From NCBI RefSeq assembly GCF_001949145.1, contig NW_019091369.1, forward strand, positions 2,804,570-2,868,569: a stretch of DNA of 64,000 bases, written 5' to 3'. This stretch comes from Acanthaster planci (Eukaryota > Echinodermata > Asteroidea > Valvatida > Acanthasteridae). This document shows positions 56,213 to 64,000 of the stretch, in pieces. Below the pieces are notes generated by a model that ran no database searches, was not told the DNA's origin, and worked only from the letters and a program-made list of their open reading frames with translations. Positions within the stretch are counted from its first letter, which is position 1, and each line of letters opens with the position of its first letter. Position numbers and translations under genes: made by a program.

Positions 56213-59200
56213 TCACACCTGTTTGTCGCGGATGTATGTCGCGAATGTCAGGTCATAGCTCTGGAACTGCGAGAACTGCCGGTCACGGCGACGGTACTTG
56301 TCCAGGAAAGTCTCACTGAGGGCTTTGAAGCTTGTGCCACATTTGGCCGCCTGAAAACAAAAACAAACAAAACAGAAAGGGTTAAAAATATTGGATTGCC
56401 GCACAATTGACAGAAAAGGATTCACGATCAAGGATGGGCGGAACAGCTTCAGAACAAGGCCAAAATGAACAGCAGTTAAATTCAGCTGGTTCCCACTTTA
56501 CGTTCATTGACAGTCAAGATTCAATGCTCAACAGGGAGGGCAGACTAGTCACATGCATGGGTGTCGCAATGGGGATATTTCCCCTCCAAACACAACCGAT
56601 AAATGAACTCCCTGAAACTGTAAATGGTTTACAACTTCGTAGCTGATGAATGCTTCCTCCCTCCCCAATTCCCCCCCCCCCCCAAAAAAAAGTGGTCCGT
56701 CGCCCACCGGGAAAAAATCCTGGCGATGCCCCTGACAAACTCCTCTTACCTTACTAGCAAACAGAGTCATGACGCACTTTCCAGGGTTGAATGTCGTCAG
56801 GATCTTGTTCACCAAGTCACCATAGTCCTCCTGGAGGGAAGAAGAAACTTACCATGAATTTGGCCTCACTTAGCAATAACATCGGGGCACAGTAAGATTC
56901 GAACCAGGGACTAAAATGTGAACACCCCTTACTTAAGCTGCCTTACTATAATGCAAGAGATGCAAAATCCCCAATGCTGTACACCTTCACAGAAATTGAG
57001 AGCTTTTGTGGTGGTTGGTCTTAGGAGGGTGGTGAGGAGATCAATTACACCACCATGACCTCAAAGTCACCACCACAACCTCATGTGATTCGATAGCTCA
57101 CCAGTTCGATGTTGGTCTCAAAGCTGACGTAGGAGTATTCCTCTTCGGGAGTGATGTGGATGGTCATGTAGCCGTCCTGCAACAAAAACAAAACAAAACA
57201 AATCATTCACATCGACTTCTTTCACTCAGGGTGAATTGTTCTTTAATCCTAACCCTCCCAAATCCTTTTCTGCAAAGTGGAGGAATTTGGAGGATTCAGG
57301 GTGTGTGGCAAAATGCATGGCTGATTCGAAGGACGGCACACATTGTTTGTGCTTACTCAAGCACAAATTCAGCCGGATATTTCTTTTGAATCAACTGCAC
57401 AGCTCAAGAGTGCCATTCGCACAGTCTCAACATAATAACAGGAATTGCCAGAGGATTTTGAAGGATTCGGGCAGTTAGGCAAACCTCCAAATGACACTTT
57501 TAAGAAATTTGGGAGAATTTGGGCTGAATGCAATTTTTTCATGTTGAAAATCACAGGATTATGGAGGATTCAGGATGGTTCCTAGAAAAAAGGCCTAGGG
57601 GGTTAGGGTTAATAAATAAACCTTAGATTTTTTTATTTAAATCAGATTTTAAAATCTAAATCAGATTTTTTTTATTTTTTAAAAGTTAGCTCAATTGTCT
57701 ATTCAAACGCAAATTGTCTATTCAAAGCAAGCAAATTAACTGCACGTGTAACAGTTTTTTAATTTATTTGTTTGGTTACAAAATAAAACAAATTTGGATT
57801 TAAATTAAGAAATTTAAATCAAGTAATTTGTTTTAAATTCACAAACCACCACGTCTCAGTCTTGGTGAAATGCATGCAGTATAACACCTACCGGGTACAT
57901 GCACCCTCAGAGAAGACACTTGCTTCAGAGACAAGTGCATGAATCAAGGATAAAGTGCATACCAGGTTTTTAAACCGAACTCTAAGTTTTGACAAAACTA
58001 AAGTTCACAAGAATTTATGAACAGGGTACTTACACTTGCATCAAATGACTAATGACTGGGAAACTTGCCATGAACAACGTGTACATGTATTTATTTTGCA
58101 TGCTACATGTGAAGGTACAAGATGCCAGTATTTTACCTTACTCTGTGTGAAAAAAAGCAGTCTTGTTTTGTTTGTGATCCAGCTCCACAGAGCAACGACT
58201 TGATTAAAAATCACTTTATTAAGGGGTATCTAGTGGTTCCAGTTACACTGCACAATGACCGTAGTTTCTAATCTCGATAAAATACCTGTGCACCTGTACA
58301 TAAAAGGTAGATGTACACTGTTCACTGACACTTTAACATGTCAAACTCTAAAGTGGGCAATTCAAATGAAGTCAAATTAAGTCATGACAATAAATCCTTC
58401 GCATCAAATTCACTTAGAGAATCCCTAAAGCTGACTTAAATCAAAACAAGTGAATTAAATTGAACAAATCAAATCTTGCCAACCCAGGCTGTGTGTAACA
58501 TGTGCATTCCTACTTCGTTAATACTAGTAGGAACTGGAAGGCTCACAGAGGGGGGATTTGTTGTTAAAAATATGCAAAACCTGCAAACATTTCCAATCAG
58601 CAAAAAAGAATTCAAATGTTTTAAACATTTCCCCCCCCCCAAATTAAGTATGTTGATTTAAATAAATGATTATTTTAAAAAATTCATTTGATTTAAATCT
58701 CGATTTATATCAAGGTGAGTTTATATCAGCCAAACCTGCTTTCACTGTATACAAATTTCCAATGATAATTCAAGTGTTGGGACTTTGTTGACTGTTTCAT
58801 GAGGTGGTGTAAATCCTCACCTTGGGCAGCAGTCCGTTCATGGAATAGCCGCAGGGTTCAAAGAGGAAGTCATCAATCTGACAGTTAGGCAAAAGGTCTG
58901 CTATTCCAGATGCCTAGACAGAAACCAAATCACACAAATGCAACAAAAACAGCATTAAGATGACTATCTTGTGAATCAAAGGGAATATTTACACCATGCC
59001 TTGTGGCTGGCGTTTTGACAGGTTTCAAACTACAGCTTCCAAGTGCCTCGACATCAAACTGGTTAACAATGCAGTGTTCGATTTGGGCTCCGAGAGATTC
59101 TCACCAAGTTGCCCAGAGTGTTAATACTGAAGTAAAAACAAAACTGTACAATGCTACATCAACTGAGGCTTGCCAAAAACTTCTATTTGCTTTGGACGTA

Positions 59201-62200
59201 TTCCTGCAGAGAGGAAGTTATGATGTACGAGGGAGTGGTTACTGCACTTTTGCTATTCAGTATTTTATAGGTCAAATGCCTCATCTGCTGCTTCATTTAC
59301 ATGAAAAAGAATTTAGTTCAATAAACAAGTGCATATATGTACTGACATTTAAAAAGCTTGTGGATTAGATTCTGTCTAATCCATGCGGTATTACCATGGT
59401 ATGGCTAAGGCCAAAAGTCATTTGTTAGGCGTCCTCTTTCCGGGCCCTACGCTATTTTGACGGTGTGACCTTATAACATTTTTCGGTGGAGGGGGTATGG
59501 AAATGTGAAACTGGAAATAAAGAAAAAATGTATGTACTGAAATATGCATGTGGTGTAAAAGGGTGCCCTGGACTTATGCATGCACGCAACTAATTACCAC
59601 CCTTTCAAGTGTCGCTCATTTTATTTGAAACCATGTGCCATCCCAACCTCTCTTACTATTGCTCGTCAGTTAAATCTACAAGTGCTTCACACTGAACCAG
59701 AATAAAACAAAGTGCCCTCAATTTTCCAATCTCATGCCATACAGTGACAAACCCTTTTTTTTGGCCTTATGCAAGTGCAAATTATATGAAAATTATCTTG
59801 CAAGTTAATCCGTCTATCTGGCCAGGTTTGTCTCCTCTGCATATCTCATGTATATTAACCTGTAGTCAAGGTATCCGTTTGCAGACAATCAAGGTCATTA
59901 GAATGCACAATTGAGTTCTATGTCAACACATATTACTCAGTTGAGATTCTTTAGAAGGTTTCCATCTCAAAAAGTTGCTCTGCGCCATGCGGTAGGTCAA
60001 AATCTGCACTTTGAACCCTACCATCTTGAGTCAAGGAAAAACAGTTTTAATACCCACAGGCAAATTTAGTGTCTTTAGGGTATTGAAGAATACCTAGATT
60101 TAGAAAACAAAAACAAAACTCACAGGCATTTATTTCTTTTTGTTATATTATAACAAACCTTGGTAACATCGGCGGCCTTCCGTCCTGTGTTGTCTTTGAA
60201 GTGCTGCATGACACTGGGGTCAAGCTGGGTCATCAAGATGTAATTGCGTAGGGTCAAGGTCATCATCATAACAGTTTGTTAAAATGGAATTACGCTCTGC
60301 ATGCCATGGCGTACAGATCACATTCATTTCATAGCTAACTGAAGAGCAGCAATTTTCAAACATTTTAAGCCAGAAAAGTCCATTATTAATGGCTTTTTTT
60401 ATGGATCGGTGACGTAACCTTTGGAAAAAAAAGTTCAGTGACACACTGTGTCATGCAGCTGTTGTAAAAGGCAAAAAAAAAACCCAAAAAACTCCAGTCT
60501 GAACGATGCATGAGTTATTTACATCAACAGCCAAATATTCAGGCTGGAATGGTACCACCAAAAAAAAAAGTTCAGGAGGCACAACCCAGAATTGAAAAGG
60601 ATATCTCCAGGGTCTGGTCAGGTAGGCTCTGGCCGATACAGGTGTCTAGGGTGTACAGATGCCTTCATATCATAAACAAATAGAACAAGAAGTCTAGTAA
60701 TACTCTTACTTGGTAATATGTGAACAGTTATTATCGTTATCTGATACGAGGGATAAAACAACATACATAAGCAAACCCCCCCCCAAAAAACAAAAAAAAT
60801 AGTTCTGCTTCCCAGTGCACTGCTTTTGAATCAAGGTAGGTAGGTAGATTTGTTGGTACCTTTTAAAATGTACTGATTCAGACTGTAGCTATGTGACAAC
60901 TAGTTAAAAATTCCACCAGCAAGAGCGGCCTGATGGCATGTGTTTGACATGAAGTGAGTTGGCCGACTTTCTAAAGGGCACTAATTGCAAGCATAGTCTG
61001 TTGGACCATTCAGCACAACATTCAAACTACAACATACACACTGTATCTTTATTTCCGATTTCACATTTTTCCAAAATTCCCCCCCTCCCCCCAAAAAAAC
61101 TTGCGGGGTCCTACCATCAAGTTAAAAGAGAATCAAGAAAAAGGAGGCGTCACTATTCTGGGATTTTTGGGGGGGGCTTATGCTATTGTCACGCCACCAC
61201 ATCTTTTTATCTCTGCTATCAAAGCTTAGACCATGAGACACAATCATTTTGGTACTGGCCCTTCCCACATAAGAGAGACTTATCATATTTGTTATGCAAT
61301 ACCTACCAGCAATCCCCATTGACTCTACCCAGCATGTAGGCAGCTCCACCTAGCAAAAGAAAGAATACCAAGCGTGGCTGTCATAATGTCAAGGTTTACC
61401 CTCGCCACTTTTTAAATGCTTTCATTTAACACGAGATGAACAATTTTAATTAGCTACTTGACAGAATTACTAGGAAAGTATATCTGCTGGTAACATGCCT
61501 ATGGCAACAAACATCCATGGGTATCGGCTAGTACCCCGTTTCTTCTTAGCAAATTATTTGTCTGCTTGGCAAATTTCTGGCAGTGAAATTGCTCCCTTGG
61601 TCTGGGACTACTTTCCATGGAAACCCAAGACTTACTGTCAAAGAGTGTGTCCAGGTACGTGACCTCGTCCTGGAAGTTGCGGTGGGGGACGGCCTGCAGC
61701 TCTGGACGAAAGAAATTCTTGCGGGAATAGAAGACATCCTAAAGAAGGATCAAACAAAATTGGTCTATGCTCAAACGTAACTAAGTAACCAACGTAGAAT
61801 TCCGCCGTTTAACCGTCAGTCCGCTAGTGAGACTATCACTTACGAAAACTAAATAATTTAGAATAACAATCAAGTTATCAGAATTTAAAAATTTTAAACT
61901 TTTGATACTTTTTTCCAAAATTTCAGAAATTTAATCCTCACAATCTTCAACAGGTGTTCATATTACATATTAAAACATAGTCTAAGCCCAAGAGGGGCCC
62001 AATAGCCTGGCTGCGGATTTCCCTACAGTTTACTGAAGACAAAAACAATCAAGTCATACCCCAAACACCAAGTAGATGACAAACTATCCTAGCACAATAA
62101 AAGTGACTAAGCCAGTTTTGACAAACTCAAAACCAGATCAAAATGATCAAACCTTGACTTTGAAGCCACAGTACTGTTTGGCCAATGCTATGAAGGGTTC

Positions 62201-62931
62201 GATGGCATTTAGTAGGGTGGTTGTACCACACGTCTTCAAGATGAACCGCTCCTTGGAGAGAAACATGCTGCTCTCGCTGAAAGAGGATTAAAAAAAAAAG
62301 ACCGACCACATACAATCAATCCAACTTTTTAACACAAACTGCACACATGTATATGCGTGAACCAGTGTTTCAAGAGTCATTGACTTACCTGAGCACATAT
62401 GCGTGATGTTCATCTCGGCACTTTTCACTCACGATTTCACAATGAACTAAGGTAAGAAGCTCAGTTAGGCAAGTTCTGTGTTGGTGGAAAAACAGAAGTG
62501 AGCATTTCTCGTCAAAGAAGTTGTGAAAGATGTAGTTTTTGGACAGAGTAAAGAAATAAAGAAAACAGACAATTTGGAAAAGCCGCAATATTCCATGGAA
62601 TAAATCTAATAACTATCCTACTGAATTTCTAAGCATAGGAAGAAATCTGCCAAAGGTAGTGAACGGTTTTGTAAGTGGGCTTTCTTCTGCAGAATTCTCA
62701 AAACAAAGCTGGAGTCTGATGTGATCTTTATCTTCTTCTGGCTTGTATGTGTAAAAAAAAAGAAGTGAGCATGACCTCTGACCTGGGAATGACCTTCAGG
62801 TCGGGGGTGCCTTGGCTTTGTATGTCACCGTTGCAGTGGCGGAGGGGCTCAAACCAAATTTCCAGGAGTTTCTCGGTGCCCTCGTAGTGTGTCAGCTGGC
62901 ACCCCTCGGAACCCACCCCAGGAAACTCCAT
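56213..62931 (-). CDS. AMD1: S-adenosylmethionine decarboxylase proenzyme
   Basis: Pyruvoyl enzyme that makes decarboxylated S-adenosylmethionine for spermidine and spermine synthesis; cytosolic. Eleven coding exons: 62783-62931, 62389-62475, 62153-62276, 61636-61738, 61307-61349, 60605-60662, 60159-60239, 58821-58913, 57102-57176, 56750-56830, 56213-56350; 343 aa (human 334). YVLSESSMF places self-cleavage between Glu80 and Ser81 (human 67/68), Ser81 becoming the pyruvoyl group. Glu17 and Glu20 (YEGTEKLLE), Cys95 (KTCGTT), Ser239 (CGYSMNG), His253 (TIHITPE) and Glu257 are all present, so it should be active. All introns are GT-AG except 60240-60604, which fits U12-type AT-AC. The start Met follows an in-frame TAG 12 bases upstream, so it is the first possible start in this exon. 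No MAGDIS-type upstream frame was seen. Confidence 0.97.
57600..58710. repeat. A+T-rich repeat in AMD1 intron 8
   Basis: Both ends are built from ATTTAAATCAGATTT / TGATTTAAATC words (57625-57840 and 58650-58710). This may be a non-autonomous element with A+T-rich ends, or two independent low-complexity patches. No clean inverted repeats or target duplications were fixed. Confidence 0.3.
60240..60604 (-). other. U12-type AT-AC intron of AMD1
   Basis: On the minus strand the exon ends CTGGAG and the intron opens ATATCCTTTTC, the U12 donor consensus. It closes CCTTGACCCTACGCAATTAC, with a CCTTGAC branch-point match whose A is 14 bases before the end. The spliced frame reads TLE then ILMTQLDP, matching human TLEILMSELDP. 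No GT-AG pair nearby gives that protein. Confidence 0.85.
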
Positions 62932-63091
62932 CTGTGCATGCTAGGTGGAATCCGCTCAACAGGGAAAGTGTTCAACGCCGTGGTGAACTGCTGGGGGCAA
63001 GGAGATAAACCATGAATACAAACCTTTTAAGGTTTTTCACCGTAGCCTTTACATGATATTTAACAGGACACAAACAGGGATTCTGTGGTGA

Positions 63092-63650
63092 AGTGCTGCT
63101 CCATTCCCCCAAGAGTTCCACGTATTGTAGCTTACATTCCTTCGTACTTTGTACAAAAAGGGGGGGCCCAAACCAAAGAAGATCGCCACAAGCCACGTAT
63201 GAGATGGCACTTGTTCACAGACGTTGTTCACACTGCAAACGGGGAATTCACATGCTCTCAGATCCAACAGCTGTTGCTTGGGCTATTTGGGCATAAATAA
63301 TGTGGAGCCCTGTGACTGGTCACTGTGACCCTCGGCCTGCCATAGCCAACTGCCATTTCAACCAGTCAGTCCAGTTGTGGCTAAGAATTACACACACATA
63401 CGTATAGAAAGTGGCTGCAGCCAATTGCCATGTCTTGTGTATTAATCACAGCCGTAGTCAGCCATTTGGTTGCAGCTCATCTTCAGAAGTACACGTGAAC
63501 AGCATGACTCTTGGACACTGATCAAGAAATATATTTGCACCTTTTATTGAAAATCGGCATGGTTTTGGCCCCCTTTTTCGGGGGGTACAAAGTACAAGGG
63601 TATGTCTACCATATATAAATGTAGACCTCTTGGGGGAATGGAGCAGCATT
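63092..63650. mobile_element. Foldback element upstream of AMD1 (about 560 bp)
   Basis: The left end has GTGCTGCTCCATTCCCCCAA and GTACTTTGTACAAAAAGGGG. The right end carries the inverted forms (TTGGGGGAATGGAGCAGCA; CCCCCTTTTTC then GTACAAAGTACAAGGG). Arms are about 80-90 bases with mismatches. The middle is non-coding. Confidence 0.65.
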
Positions 63651-63652
63651 TC

Positions 63653-63830
63653 TATGGGTAGTCGGGTAGGCAAGGTAGTTCTTTCCTCGCCTTCCACTTC
63701 TGTGGTCCCAGGTTCGATTCCCAGCCCGGTCCACATGTGGATTGGGTTTTCAGTCCCTGCCTGACTCCGTGGGTTTTACCCAGACTTATTCCTCAGGGGT
63801 TTTCCTCCACAAAAAAGGCTTGTTTTCTGC
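63653..63830 (+). mobile_element. tRNA-derived SINE
   Basis: GGTAGTCGGGTAGGCAAGG resembles an A-box region and GGTTCGATTCC (63711-63721) is a perfect B box. It is followed by a SINE body with CACATGTGGATTGGGTTTTC and GGGTTTTCCTCC. It abuts the right end of the foldback element. The 3' end is unclear and the family was not named. Confidence 0.65.
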
Positions 63831-64000
63831 GCAGTTCGTGGGAGCGGGATGGACGTACTACCCCACAGTTCTGGGGGGGGGGGAGTAACTATAGAATACT
63901 GGGCCACCCCCTAGAATCACTGGCTACCATGTCGAATTGGATGGGAGTGACTCTGGGAAGAAGTCGAATCGAGTACCTGGTTGGTGGCTATGTGGCTATG

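Larger units (their letters stand above)
62932..64000. other. AMD1 upstream region
   Basis: No exon was recognised. It holds a foldback element (63092-63650) and a tRNA-derived SINE (63653-63830), then a G run at about 63871. An AMD1 5' UTR exon is expected further right, possibly beyond the window edge. Confidence 0.45.

Noticed and set aside
60225-60620. GT-AG alternative for the AMD1 intron (acceptor CCCAG at 60225)
   Set aside because: It would drop ILMTQ and needs a donor further in the intron, giving a protein unlike AMD1. The AT-AC pair restores the family sequence exactly.
62447-62475. Shorter AMD1 exon 2 starting after CTTACCTTAG
   Set aside because: It would lose nine residues found in the human enzyme between IPR and V-C; the upstream acceptor CAACACAG keeps length and phase.

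Overview
This is a gene-sparse, intron-rich animal nuclear DNA window (roughly 60% A+T by eye, GT-AG introns, many short inverted-repeat elements and tRNA-derived SINE pieces). The proteins read as invertebrate deuterostome. Frequent TACATGTA palindromes and the way the proteins match human orthologues fit an echinoderm (perhaps a sea star), but the exact group is inference. One ambiguous base (N) lies at 38517.

Six protein-coding genes could be rebuilt exon by exon, with reading phase checked at every junction. From left to right: BCKDHB (minus, 10 exons, 30871 to 22238), the E1-beta subunit of the mitochondrial branched-chain 2-oxoacid dehydrogenase; two tandem paralogues of a secreted, probably GPI-anchored protein with an NTR/TIMP-like layout (minus, 32895 to 32269 and 36229 to 35609); LCA5/lebercilin (minus, 8 coding exons, 49001 to 40221), a ciliary coiled-coil protein; an SH3BGRL-family gene (plus, 3 exons, 51060 to 52580), head-to-head with LCA5; and AMD1, S-adenosylmethionine decarboxylase (minus, 11 exons, 62931 to 56213), convergent with the SH3BGRL gene.

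The first 22 kb hold no recognisable coding exon. They contain dispersed MITE-like repeats, simple sequence and a GC-rich patch near 395-560. Other non-coding stretches hold foldback elements, SINE fragments and homopolymer C/A junctions.

The genes do not form one pathway. The main points of interest are: (i) an apparent U12-type AT-AC intron in AMD1; (ii) a tandem segmental duplication of about 3 kb carrying a poorly characterised Cys-start secreted protein, with unequal promoters; (iii) a gene neighbourhood (BCKDHB, LCA5, SH3BGRL family, AMD1) that resembles human chromosome 6q, with LCA5 and the SH3BGRL gene divergent in both; and (iv) RFX/X-box-like palindromes in and around the ciliary gene. 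I saw no CRISPR, operon or defence-type system.
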